From SB11 sp943370295 (GTDB taxonomy: Bacteria > Bacteroidota > Bacteroidia > UBA8524), in NCBI GenBank assembly GCA_943370295.1, contig CALRQL020000019.1:5680-69679 (forward strand): DNA of 64,000 nucleotides. The letters are read 5' to 3'. Positions 33,701 to 44,276 of the stretch are shown piece by piece. A program made the position numbers and the translations under genes. The notes below the pieces were generated by a model, which searched no databases, was not told the origin of the DNA, and worked only from the letters and a program-made list of their open reading frames with translations. Every line of letters starts with the position of its first letter. Position 1 is the first letter of the stretch.

Positions 33701-36700
33701 GGTACGATTAGGTGCTACGTAGGTAATCCATTTCTTTTTGTATATACTCATTTCAATTCCTGTAAGGTACGATTAGGTGCCCTTTTGAACTCGGATAAAG
33801 CGGCCTATTCTCAAATTTCAATTCCTGTAAGGTACGATTAGGTGAGCTGATTGGGGTACGGGCTACCCAAATGTATGGCTATTTCAATTCCTGTAAGGTA
33901 CGATTAGGTGATGAAAACTCATCGTAACCATCCCCACCAAAATCAGATTTCAATTCCTGTAAGGTACGATTAGGTGGCTATTGCTTATGTCTGCGGCTGC
34001 GGGTGTTGCTAAATTTCAATTCCTGTAAGGTACGATTAGGTGGTGTTAAAGGCACAAATAAAAATGACCAACTTTTCATATTTCAATTCCTGTAAGGTAC
34101 GATTAGGTGCCAAGTGCCCGAAATAATAAACGATACAATAGTTGAATTTCAATTCCTGTAAGGTACGATTAGGTGTTTCGCCCAGCATAAACGGAGACTC
34201 CATTTCATGCTATTTCAATTCCTGTAAGGTACGATTAGGTGGCAGTTGCTACAAATTTGTATTTATGGTTTGCAAATTTCAATTCCTGTAAGGTACGATT
34301 AGGTGGCAAAGGTGCGCGTAGCCGGCTCGTAGGTAAGGTAAATTTCAATTCCTGTAAGGTACGATTAGGTGCAATTTTATCGCTGTGAGCAGCAAGTGTA
34401 TTGTATAATTTCAATTCCTGTAAGGTACGATTAGGTGTGGCTCAAAGGGCAGTTTAAAGTTCAGTTTCTTGTCATTTCAATTCCTGTAAGGTACGATTAG
34501 GTGTGGCTCAAAGGGCAGTTTAAAGTTCAGTTTCTTGTCATTTCAATTCCTGTAAGGTACGATTAGGTGCATTAGCTCTGATAGTTTTTGAAACTGCCCG
34601 TATAATTTCAATTCCTGTAAGGTACGATTAGGTGACATACTCTTCGTTCCAGCCGTTTAAATCGCGGATAATTTCAATTCCTGTAAGGTACGATTAGGTG
34701 AAAGACTCGATTTTGTGTTCTCTTTCTTGCTGCTGTATTTCAATTCCTGTAAGGTACGATTAGGTGTGCAGGCCAAGGCGGCGCCCAGCTTGCCGGAGCG
34801 TTATTTCAATTCCTGTAAGGTACGATTAGGTGACTGATACAAATAATGTGCTTGCCACGATAAACTAAATTTCAATTCCTGTAAGGTACGATTAGGTGCA
34901 GTTTATTGTTGCCACTATACGGTACCTTTCGCTATTTCAATTCCTGTAAGGTACGATTAGGTGTCTTGAGTAATCAGGGCAAAAGTTCTGCCGTCCTATA
35001 TTTCAATTCCTGTAAGGTACGATTAGGTGCAAGGGCTGTAGTTTTGGTAGATGCCATAGCTGTATATTTCAATTCCTGTAAGGTACGATTAGGTGGCAAC
35101 TTACCTTCATCGTCACGGGGCTTACGCTTTAATTTCAATTCCTGTAAGGTACGATTAGGTGCCGGGTTAAAACTTGTGGGTACATTAGCACCTAATTATT
35201 TCAATTCCTGTAAGGTACGATTAGGTGATTTCGGCAATCTCTTTTAGATATGCGTTATACTTTATTTCAATTCCTGTAAGGTACGATTAGGTGAAAATCG
35301 GTTTCGTCAGGGCTTGGGGTTTCAGGTGTATTTCAATTCCTGTAAGGTACGATTAGGTGCGTTGCTTTTGATTGCTTTTCGTTTAATCGTTCGTTATTTC
35401 AATTCCTGTAAGGTACGATTAGGTGTATTGCAGTATGGCGGAAGCAAGCCCCGAAACTGTTATTTCAATTCCTGTAAGGTACGATTAGGTGAACCCGGCC
35501 ATAAAGATTTTGGTGGCCGACTCTGTTATTTCAATTCCTGTAAGGTACGATTAGGTGTCTCGATGCTCACCTCTTCAGTTGCTATTTTCTTTGATTTCAA
35601 TTCCTGTAAGGTACGATTAGGTGGTAATTGTTGGTCGTTTCCTTAGTTACAGTGCTGGTATTTCAATTCCTGTAAGGTACGATTAGGTGTGAGTTGGGCC
35701 TATAGTTGTGATGTCAAAATTTTTATTTCAATTCCTGTAAGGTACGATTAGGTGTTTACTGCATCACGGTAATTGTCGATGCCAGCTGTATTTCAATTCC
35801 TGTAAGGTACGATTAGGTGTAGTGGAACAAAACACAGAAGATGGATACCCTATAATTTCAATTCCTGTAAGGTACGATTAGGTGTGTCTTGGCTCAACAA
35901 CTGAAAGCCTACACTGCCTTTATTTCAATTCCTGTAAGGTACGATTAGGTGCCCACCGCTTTTTTACCCGTTTCGCTTTTACTTTTATTTCAATTCCTGT
36001 AAGGTACGATTAGGTGAATATGTTGATTAGTTATACAATAGCCAATCATAAATTTCAATTCCTGTAAGGTACGATTAGGTGACCAAGCGTGACCGTTCCG
36101 AATGTAACACTGTATGTATTTCAATTCCTGTAAGGTACGATTAGGTGTATAGCCTTCTAGCCTTCGATTAAACACTTCTGTATATTTCAATTCCTGTAAG
36201 GTACGATTAGGTGTAGTGCTATATCCGTCTTGGCTGAAACGGTTAAATCATTTCAATTCCTGTAAGGTACGATTAGGTGAGGTGAAGGAGATTCTGACCT
36301 TTTTGACAGTATGGTATTTCAATTCCTGTAAGGTACGATTAGGTGTGTCCTCTTGTATTTTGTACAGCGGTTTTAAAATTATTTCAATTCCTGTAAGGTA
36401 CGATTAGGTGATGCCTGCCTTGTAAACGTTACTGAAATTTTGCAGTATTTCAATTCCTGTAAGGTACGATTAGGTGATGAGAAACGGCGCAAGGGCTGGG
36501 GCTATAAACCTAAATTTCAATTCCTGTAAGGTACGATTAGGTGCGTAAAACGCGGCGGCTTTGCGTTCTTTCTTTTCGTATTTCAATTCCTGTAAGGTAC
36601 GATTAGGTGTACCTTCCTTTGCCCGTAAAACTGGCAGTGTACCTTATTTCAATTCCTGTAAGGTACGATTAGGTGCTCATCCTCCTGGTCAAAAGCTGAT

Positions 36701-39308
36701 GGTTTTGAAAAATTTCAATTCCTGTAAGGTACGATTAGGTGTATTCCCGTAGCTGTTGGAGCTTCAATAAATATACTATTTCAATTCCTGTAAGGTACGA
36801 TTAGGTGAAAGACGGAAAACTTATAGGTCGTATGGGTGAGGCTATTTCAATTCCTGTAAGGTACGATTAGGTGAAATTGGAGAAATACCAGACTTGGGAT
36901 TTGTATGTAATTTCAATTCCTGTAAGGTACGATTAGGTGCTAATTGCTCAAGCTGAACCAAATACCCTTTTGTTTATTTCAATTCCTGTAAGGTACGATT
37001 AGGTGTTTCGCAAAAATTCCGCTTGGGTGTACGTCAGTTTTATTTCAATTCCTGTAAGGTACGATTAGGTGAATTAATTGCGTCGCTTTTTCTTCTAGCT
37101 TTTGAGCATTTCAATTCCTGTAAGGTACGATTAGGTGTGCCGATTTGGGCATTCACTTTTTGCAACTGAGCATATTTCAATTCCTGTAAGGTACGATTAG
37201 GTGACAGCCTGCAAGGCGTGGCCTTAGAATGTTAATTTAATTTCAATTCCTGTAAGGTACGATTAGGTGAAACAATAAACCAGCCATATTACAGGGCAAC
37301 AGGTTATTTCAATTCCTGTAAGGTACGATTAGGTGAAACCCAAAAAGCATACGAGGCCAGCGAGAAGGCGAATTTCAATTCCTGTAAGGTACGATTAGGT
37401 GTTTAACCGTATTATATCTGATATAGAAAGCGTTATTATTTCAATTCCTGTAAGGTACGATTAGGTGGGTTATATCGCAAGTAAAATCACGCTGGGTAAC
37501 GCTATTTCAATTCCTGTAAGGTACGATTAGGTGCATCTTTCACAGCGTGGGCACTGCCTCCATAGTTCGATTTCAATTCCTGTAAGGTACGATTAGGTGG
37601 TTGGTATTGCATTGCTTAAATTAAACGTAAACCGTATTTCAATTCCTGTAAGGTACGATTAGGTGAAAACAGTGGAGCTACGAAGCCTTAACGACCCGTT
37701 TATTTCAATTCCTGTAAGGTACGATTAGGTGTATCAGCTATCAACACTTACAATGCTAAAGTGCAATATTTCAATTCCTGTAAGGTACGATTAGGTGCGC
37801 AGCGGCCAATGGCTGGGCGGTGGCATCTACTAATTTCAATTCCTGTAAGGTACGATTAGGTGCAGTTGATACACGTACGCATAGCCAATTGCATGCTAAT
37901 TTCAATTCCTGTAAGGTACGATTAGGTGCATTGTGTCAAGCCTTAATGCCAGTCAGGTATTATTATTTCAATTCCTGTAAGGTACGATTAGGTGTACACT
38001 AGCAGACGGTGCAATAAGCATAAGAGGCTAATTTCAATTCCTGTAAGGTACGATTAGGTGAATAAAAGGATTCGACGGCTACACGGTTGATATAAAATTT
38101 CAATTCCTGTAAGGTACGATTAGGTGTATGTACGAAACAATGTTGATACAGGATGTGATATATTTCAATTCCTGTAAGGTACGATTAGGTGATTACCTGC
38201 TATTATACAACCACTTGTATTTAGTTCATTTCAATTCCTGTAAGGTACGATTAGGTGTTCGCCTTCGTTTCGATTCACACATTGCCTTTCGTATTTCAAT
38301 TCCTGTAAGGTACGATTAGGTGTTGGATTGTTTTCGGGGTTCTCTGCCATATAATCAAATTTCAATTCCTGTAAGGTACGATTAGGTGCCTGGTGCGCTA
38401 TCGGGCTGCTCTGCTTTCTTTTTTATTTCAATTCCTGTAAGGTACGATTAGGTGTTTGATTAAGTGAACTGTTGTTGTTGTGTGGCTATATTTCAATTCC
38501 TGTAAGGTACGATTAGGTGTCACGGCACATCATTAAGTGATATTATAGCCGAATAATTTCAATTCCTGTAAGGTACGATTAGGTGTTCAAAATTTTTCAT
38601 ATTGCTGTGGTGTTTATTCTTATTTCAATTCCTGTAAGGTACGATTAGGTGTTTAAAACTGAAAGATACGGTAGCTGGCCTGTAAAATTTCAATTCCTGT
38701 AAGGTACGATTAGGTGAGCTGGAGCAAATTCAGACAAGTTTTTTTAATTGGATTTCAATTCCTGTAAGGTACGATTAGGTGGGGGTTTTGTAGCGTTGGG
38801 CTAACTTCTATTGATAACATTTCAATTCCTGTAAGGTACGATTAGGTGATACTGCACGGGTGTTTGCAGCGGGGCAATAACTATATTTCAATTCCTGTAA
38901 GGTACGATTAGGTGGAACCAAAGCCAACCGAGCCAAGAACCTACAGAACTATTTCAATTCCTGTAAGGTACGATTAGGTGTGTAATAACTCCTTTGATTG
39001 AAGTGAAAACATCTATATTTCAATTCCTGTAAGGTACGATTAGGTGTGGAACGTTTAAAAATAATAAGGCAGCGTTTGACCTATTTCAATTCCTGTAAGG
39101 TACGATTAGGTGTATTATACCCAGAACAGGATCCTCCATTGATGCAAATTTCAATTCCTGTAAGGTACGATTAGGTGCAACGTTGGCACAGGTCCCGAAG
39201 TAGCGTTGATTAATTTCAATTCCTGTAAGGTACGATTAGGTGCCCTGTTATATCAACTATGCCCACGCTTTTAGGGCTATTTCAATTCCTGTAAGGTACG
39301 ATTAGGTG
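30731..39308 (-). CRISPR. CRISPR array, about 131 repeats and 130 spacers, type I-B
   Basis: A 30-base repeat (plus strand: begins ATTTCAATTCCTG, ends GTACGATTAGGTG) recurs every 65-67 bases from 30731 to 39308. I counted 131 copies by position, nearly all identical by eye. Spacers are 35-37 bases, with one of only 27 (31222-31248). The copy at 31249-31278 has one change (GTACCATT for GTACGATT). Two adjacent spacers (34438-34473 and 34504-34539) are identical. Read on the minus strand the repeat ends ATTGAAAT, the 8-base handle left by Cas6 in type I-B, so transcription runs leftward. Frames reading YFNSCKVRLG are repeat translations, not genes. Confidence 0.99.
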
Positions 39309-39517
39309 GCGTTGATTTTTGACAATAAAACAGCCTGTTTTCAACGTTCGGCATTCCAAATATAAGGGTATATTGAGTATAAAAAGCGTCGGTTATAGAT
39401 AACCTGATTTGCCTTGGGGACTGACAACCCCTGTTTTTAATCGGGTTTGCCTGATTTTTTTGAAGTTAACCGATGATTTTTAATAATCTACAATACAGGG
39501 AAATTAGTCACCGACGA
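39309..39517 (-). promoter_or_regulatory. CRISPR leader
   Basis: About 210 AT-rich bases separate the last repeat from the stop codon of cas2 and hold no gene. New spacers are expected to enter at the repeat at 39279-39308. On the minus strand TATATTTG at 39357-39364 fits the Bacteroidota -7 box and would start transcription about 40 bases before the first repeat. A good -33 partner is not evident. Confidence 0.7.
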
Positions 39518-39781
39518 CTAAATGAAGGTATCGCGTTTGTTCTTCTCCGCCCCTATTATCTGTTTTTGCAGCCATTTTTCTTCGCGGTTTTTGAAAATAA
39601 TAATGCTATCGGTTTCTTCATTCATAAATTCTTTGGCGGTATGGACAAGTTCTTTCAGTTTCACTTCTGTTATTTCTCCCTCAAATACAGAGTTCTGTAC
39701 CCAATTCAGGTACCGCCTGCATAGTTTCAGCATTTTGGCCGTTCGGCGTTGCTCCACATCATATACCAATATAACGTACAT
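39518..39781 (-). CDS. cas2: CRISPR-associated endoribonuclease/adaptation protein Cas2
   Basis: Cas2 dimers bridge two Cas1 dimers in the complex that inserts new spacers. The 87 residues start MYVILVYDVEQRRTAKMLKL, the ferredoxin-like opening with the conserved Asp of YDV. NWVQNSVFEGEI (26-37) is the standard second strand. The length is normal. It is the last gene of the cas operon, 1 base after cas1, and its stop is 209 bases from the array, with the leader between. Confidence 0.96.
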   Translation of the reverse strand: MYVILVYDVEQRRTAKMLKLCRRYLNWVQNSVFEGEITEVKLKELVHTAKEFMNEETDSIIIFKNREEKWLQKQIIGAEKNKRDTFI

Positions 39782-39782
39782 T

Positions 39783-40787
39783 TTACCACCAAATCTTAAA
39801 AGGTTTGTATTCTTCCATCCCCAAAATATGCTTGCTAAGTTTGTAACACTCCAGTTTTATAAGATGCTTGTAGCTTACATGTTTGTTAAGGGTGCGGTGT
39901 TTTATTGTTTCGTTTATTTTTTCTTCAAAAGCCCGTACAAAAATTTTTTTACCGTTTTCTTTCAGGGTGGTGCTGTTTAAATTACTATCAAAGTCTTTAC
40001 TCTGAATTTCTTTTTTGTTCAATACCCTAAATATCAGCCTATCTACTAAAATGGGTTTAAATATTTCAGCAATGTCTAATGCTAAAGAGTATCGCCTGTA
40101 TCCCGGCTCGTGTAAGAAACTGATGGTGGGGTTTAGTTGTGTGTGGTATAGCTGACCTAAACAAAGCGAATAGCACATCATATTTCCAAAAGATATAAGG
40201 GCGTTTACCTCATTAGCCGGAGGCTGTTTGCTGCGGCCACCCATTTCAAAATCACGGATAATAATATCAAAGGCTTGGTAATAGGTTTGCCTTATGTTTC
40301 CCTCCAGCCCCATTAACTCGTCAATGGCTTGGTATTGTTTAATTGTGCTTGCATATTGTTCTATTTGCGCTATTTGCAATTCAACGTCTTTCTCCCTGTT
40401 ATTATAGTATTTCAGGTTTTTAAGCATATTAAATGCCGCACCTTCTATAAATTTTTGGGCAATTACTATTCGCTTCTTTTTATCAATGTATTGTTTGGTT
40501 TGTTCAATCTGCATTTTGCCTGCCAGCAGATAGTCTTTAGGCATAAATGAACCCCTGTAATGTTCATAATAATCAAAGAAATGTACCGCAATCTGTTGTT
40601 TGCCCAAAAAGGTATAAAGGGCTGAGTTGGCATCTAAACTGCCGTACACATATAAATCGCTAATGCCTTCAACGGGGAGGTATTTTGGCGGTTGCTCGTT
40701 GCCGTCCTCATCCACAGGAATAAATTTAAGGCTGTTGTCTTGTCGGCTCAATCGTCCCGGATTAAACAGGTAATAAGTTTTCTTCAT
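39783..40787 (-). CDS. cas1: CRISPR-associated integrase Cas1 (type I-B)
   Basis: Cas1 is the nuclease/integrase of spacer acquisition. The frame opens with TTG and CTG codons at 40793 and 40790; the ATG at 40787 gives the typical start MKKTYYLFNPGRLSRQD, so 334 residues. The metal-binding triad is visible: Glu in LMGLEGNIRQ near 164, His in SFLHEPGYRR near 228, and Asp in LALDIAEIFKPILVDR near 240. The final strand PFKIWW is usual. It lies between cas4 and cas2 with gaps of 12 and 1 bases (from the chosen starts), forming the adaptation part of the operon. Confidence 0.97.
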   Translation of the reverse strand: MKKTYYLFNPGRLSRQDNSLKFIPVDEDGNEQPPKYLPVEGISDLYVYGSLDANSALYTFLGKQQIAVHFFDYYEHYRGSFMPKDYLLAGKMQIEQTKQYIDKKKRIVIAQKFIEGAAFNMLKNLKYYNNREKDVELQIAQIEQYASTIKQYQAIDELMGLEGNIRQTYYQAFDIIIRDFEMGGRSKQPPANEVNALISFGNMMCYSLCLGQLYHTQLNPTISFLHEPGYRRYSLALDIAEIFKPILVDRLIFRVLNKKEIQSKDFDSNLNSTTLKENGKKIFVRAFEEKINETIKHRTLNKHVSYKHLIKLECYKLSKHILGMEEYKPFKIWW

Positions 40788-40799
40788 CAGCAATCAATA

Positions 40800-41306
40800 T
40801 TAGTCTTCTCCACTCCAGCAAAAATCGTAATACGAACAGTTTTTGCACAAACCTATTTTTATCCTATCGGGGCAGGTTTCGGTATGGATTAGTTTTTCTA
40901 TTTGTGGTATGATAGTGTTGATATAGGCTTCATCAACACCCGATAGTTGTACTTCTTTTCGCTGCTTTAGTTTTGGGTATTCTAAGATGCCTGTTGCCCC
41001 ATCAACACCGTGTTGTTTTAGTATGTAGATGTAATATTTCACCTGCCACTCGTGGGCATCTTCTACTTTGTTGCTACGTTTTGTTTCGTGGATTATTTTG
41101 TTTTTTGCATCGTAAAAATCAATCTTCACTCCTCCAATTTCAAGCTCGGTGTATTTTTCGGCTCTATCTTCATAGCTGGTTTCGTGCAATAGCTTGCCGT
41201 CGCTCACTATTTCGCTGGTGTGTTCCATAGTAATTCCGTTGGCAAACAACCAAAGTTTGCGATGGCAAAGCATGAAATAGACTATATGGGTGCCTGTGGG
41301 GAGCAT
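40800..41306 (-). CDS. cas4: CRISPR-associated exonuclease Cas4
   Basis: Cas4 is an iron-sulphur RecB-type nuclease that trims pre-spacers and selects PAM-bearing ends. The 168 residues hold the four cluster cysteines (Cys14 and Cys154, Cys157, Cys163 in CKNCSYYDFC). The nuclease motifs are KIDFYD (with Asp), HETKRS (Glu-x-Lys) and the Gln/Tyr helix WQVKYYIYIL. All expected residues are present. It follows cas3 by 2 bases. A 14-of-16 variant of the element palindrome lies inside the gene at 41003-41018. Confidence 0.95.
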   Translation of the reverse strand: MLPTGTHIVYFMLCHRKLWLFANGITMEHTSEIVSDGKLLHETSYEDRAEKYTELEIGGVKIDFYDAKNKIIHETKRSNKVEDAHEWQVKYYIYILKQHGVDGATGILEYPKLKQRKEVQLSGVDEAYINTIIPQIEKLIHTETCPDRIKIGLCKNCSYYDFCWSGED

Positions 41307-41308
41307 GA

Positions 41309-43603
41309 TTAAATAATTCGACTATCAATGGTTTGCCCAATTTTCTGATAACCAATCACATTATTGTATTCTAAATTAGGTGCAACTATTACTCCGAGCC
41401 TCTCATTTTTAACAGCACCTTCAACCTCATAGCCATAAACTTGAACCAAAAGTTGATTAGCTTCTATATATCTTTTCTGCTGGATTTTATTTTCAAACTC
41501 ATCAAATAGGTTGTTACACAATACATCAATTTTTTGATTGTTCTTTTCCAAAACGTCTTCTATCCAATCCTCCCAATGGCCAGCTATCCAATCCTCCTCA
41601 TAATTCTCAATGGTTGAATTATTAAACCCTCTATTAAAATCCTCAAGTTGATTTTCATTATATCCGAGTGCATATACCTGATTACAAATACTTACTAAAT
41701 CATTCTCAGAAAGCTCTTTGTTATCAAAACTTAATAGATATTGGAAAGAGTTTTTAATTACTTCATTATCATAAAAAGGAGTCTTACCTATTATGTTTTC
41801 AAATAAATAAACAGGAACAGTAGTAGTGACATTACTATTCTTTTTATCAATAGGTTGAATTTGCTTTTTACCTGCTCTGTTAACCCTCCCAAAACGCTGT
41901 ATTAAAGCATCAATAGGGGCGCATTCTATAAATGCGACATCATAATCAATATCCAAACTCACTTCAACCGCTTGTGTTGCGATTAAAAGTTGAGGACGCT
42001 GAGAAGTATCATTATTTGTGATTGCCGATTCTATTTCGTTTCTATCCTTTTTATTAAAGCCACTATGAAGAAGTCTTTTAGAACCTTCATAATCAACTTC
42101 ATTAAAAAGTTTTTGGGCTGTTTTAACATTATTAACAATTATAATTACAGAATGTCCTGATTTTAAATAGTGGGACACTATGTCCAATTTATCGGTCAAG
42201 AATTGTCCCGTTTGGCAATAAAGCTGATGACGCTTTCTGTCTAAAACAATTCTATCACTTTCATCATCAATATTTGGACGTATTAATTTTGAATAATCCC
42301 CATCAAAAACTTCCGAAACAATTAGATTCAACATAAAATCTGGAATTGTTGCCGACATAAATAGAAATTTTGCATTGAAGATTTTTCGGTACAATTTAAC
42401 AGTTGCTAATAACATACCTGTTAATAAGGCATCGTATGTATGAAATTCATCGAGAACAAAAAGTGCATTTTTATATTCAAATAAGCCAAACTCCCATCCT
42501 TTACCTTTTAGTGAAGTCTTAAGGATTTGATGCAGTGTAGCGACTTTAATAGGGTAAAATATCTCTTTTGAAAGTGAGTTTTTTGACTTGGCAATTTTCT
42601 CTAATTCTATATTATCTCTTTCATAATTGGAGTCTTCATTAGAGAGTTGAGTGTAAAAAAAATCAAGTGTTTTTGAATGAAGGGCAGTCACCCTTTCATC
42701 ACCAAAAACAACCTGAAGTCTATTTACCATCGCATTAATACTTGCAGTATAAGGGAGAAGATAGAAAAGCCTTGCATTATCTGTTTGATTAGCAAAAACC
42801 CAACTTAAAGCGGCTTCGGTTTTTCCCGACCCTGTTGGGGCATGAAGGATTACATCTGTTTTAACATTTTGCAGACGTTGCTGAAAATTCCTAAAATCCA
42901 AAAAGCTATCCTTATTTTTTGGTTGAAAATCACGGATGTTAATTTTTTTGTATAGGGGTAAATCATTTTCCATTCTGGCAGAACCAATATGGTCAGCAGC
43001 CATAAGTAAAGCCCGCATATAGGATAATGATTTTCTATCCTTTGAGTCAGAAATTAATTTCCCTTGATATGAAGTGTTTAAAACTTGGCGAAACTCCTTA
43101 GATATTTCTCCGGTAATATCCTCTTTTTTCAGTTTAAGAGGTAATCCCATCAACATTAACCACTCTGTTAGTGTTTGATGGGACAATAATTCTTTCTCCT
43201 TTTCAAATAGAAACTTTAAATATGAAGTAAGGGTATCCTTTTCTAACCGGCCTTTGCCAGCCTCTCTACTACAAATACCTTTATGGTGTGTTGCAATAGC
43301 AAAAAGTTCATCAATTGGTAAGTCTAAAAAGTTTTCGCAAAACCAAAGTGATATGATTTCATGTCTTATTGGCTCGCTTTTTTCACCAATAAGTATTTTT
43401 TGAAAATCTGAATGAATTTTGCCTAAATCATGCAAAACTGCGCAGCGAAATAACTTCTTAGACCAATAATCTCTTTCAGTATCGGTGAGAGGCAGGCTTG
43501 ACAATAGGTTTTCCCCAGCGGTAATTACGTGTTCGGTATGCATTTGCAATGTGGTTTCCCCATCACTTTTAGCAAAAAAAACATCAAACCTATTTTTACC
43601 CAT
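41309..43603 (-). CDS. cas3: CRISPR-associated nuclease-helicase Cas3
   Basis: Cas3 unwinds and shreds the target DNA strand after Cascade binds. The 764 residues have an N-terminal HD nuclease domain (His22/His25, HD at 58-59 in AVLHDLGKIHSDF, THHKGI near 105-110). The superfamily 2 helicase follows: Walker A PTGSGKTEAA near 256, DEFH box near 385, SAT motif near 415, IATQAVEVSLDID, and motif VI QRFGRVNRAGKK near 571. Both halves look intact. It is 1 base after cas5 and 2 bases before cas4. Confidence 0.96.
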   Translation of the reverse strand: MGKNRFDVFFAKSDGETTLQMHTEHVITAGENLLSSLPLTDTERDYWSKKLFRCAVLHDLGKIHSDFQKILIGEKSEPIRHEIISLWFCENFLDLPIDELFAIATHHKGICSREAGKGRLEKDTLTSYLKFLFEKEKELLSHQTLTEWLMLMGLPLKLKKEDITGEISKEFRQVLNTSYQGKLISDSKDRKSLSYMRALLMAADHIGSARMENDLPLYKKINIRDFQPKNKDSFLDFRNFQQRLQNVKTDVILHAPTGSGKTEAALSWVFANQTDNARLFYLLPYTASINAMVNRLQVVFGDERVTALHSKTLDFFYTQLSNEDSNYERDNIELEKIAKSKNSLSKEIFYPIKVATLHQILKTSLKGKGWEFGLFEYKNALFVLDEFHTYDALLTGMLLATVKLYRKIFNAKFLFMSATIPDFMLNLIVSEVFDGDYSKLIRPNIDDESDRIVLDRKRHQLYCQTGQFLTDKLDIVSHYLKSGHSVIIIVNNVKTAQKLFNEVDYEGSKRLLHSGFNKKDRNEIESAITNNDTSQRPQLLIATQAVEVSLDIDYDVAFIECAPIDALIQRFGRVNRAGKKQIQPIDKKNSNVTTTVPVYLFENIIGKTPFYDNEVIKNSFQYLLSFDNKELSENDLVSICNQVYALGYNENQLEDFNRGFNNSTIENYEEDWIAGHWEDWIEDVLEKNNQKIDVLCNNLFDEFENKIQQKRYIEANQLLVQVYGYEVEGAVKNERLGVIVAPNLEYNNVIGYQKIGQTIDSRII

Positions 43604-43604
43604 T

Positions 43605-44276
43605 TTAAAATCTATGTAAATAGAAACTTTGTGGAGGTTCTATATTGGTTGTGTATAGGTTCGGCAGATTTACTTTGGCTTTGTTATCAAAGGGGATTGT
43701 TAAAAATACCCCTGTTTTTGTGGGTCTCCGGCCTCCACCAACCTGTTCACTTTCATCAAAAGCCTCAGCAAGTTGCACTAATTGTCCCCCCGCTTGAATA
43801 TTAGGACTGAAAGGCAACATACAACCTGAAATTACGGCTTCCTTAACAGAGCTTATTTCTACAATTTCCACAGAATCTATTTTTAGAATATCCTGAGAAC
43901 GGCCTAATGATGGTGTACCGATGGGACTTTTAAAATAATCAATCCAATCAGTACGATTTATCCAAAGGGTTAACTTTGGCGCAACATGGAACTCACGCAA
44001 GTAAGCATCAGAACCTTTAGTATGTTTTTTAATTTTTAGATTATCATATTCCAATCGTTGTCTTGTTTCAATATCTTTAGCTACACTATCATACGAATAA
44101 TAAAACCCAACATCTACCTCCTTTGGTTCAACAACACGCCCCAAACAACAACCAATTATACCCAGCAATAAAGAGTATGAAGGAGTGTGCATACACACAG
44201 CATTGCCTGATAGTATAAACGGCATTCTTGGTGTAGCAGTCCAACCTGAAAATTCTATTTGAAGGACTTTATCCAT
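43605..44276 (-). CDS. cas5: Cascade subunit Cas5 (type I-B)
   Basis: Cas5 caps the 5' handle of the crRNA in the Cascade complex. The 223-residue protein begins with the RAMP-type strand MDKVLQIEFSGWTATPRMPF, and MHTPSYSLLLGIIGCCLGRV is the usual Pro-rich loop and Gly helix of the family. The length fits Cas5t/b. Its first 8 bases overlap the end of cas7, suggesting coupled translation, and cas3 follows after 1 base. Confidence 0.93.
   Translation of the reverse strand: MDKVLQIEFSGWTATPRMPFILSGNAVCMHTPSYSLLLGIIGCCLGRVVEPKEVDVGFYYSYDSVAKDIETRQRLEYDNLKIKKHTKGSDAYLREFHVAPKLTLWINRTDWIDYFKSPIGTPSLGRSQDILKIDSVEIVEISSVKEAVISGCMLPFSPNIQAGGQLVQLAEAFDESEQVGGGRRPTKTGVFLTIPFDNKAKVNLPNLYTTNIEPPQSFYLHRF

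Noticed and set aside
30766..38319. Many open frames in the array translating as repeated FNSCKVRLG or PNRTLQELK peptides
   Set aside because: They are translations of the CRISPR repeat, whose unit of about 66 bases keeps frames open; there is no coding evidence.
39309..39517. A further array or tracrRNA in the leader region
   Set aside because: No additional repeat copy or anti-repeat is visible, and type I-B needs no tracrRNA.
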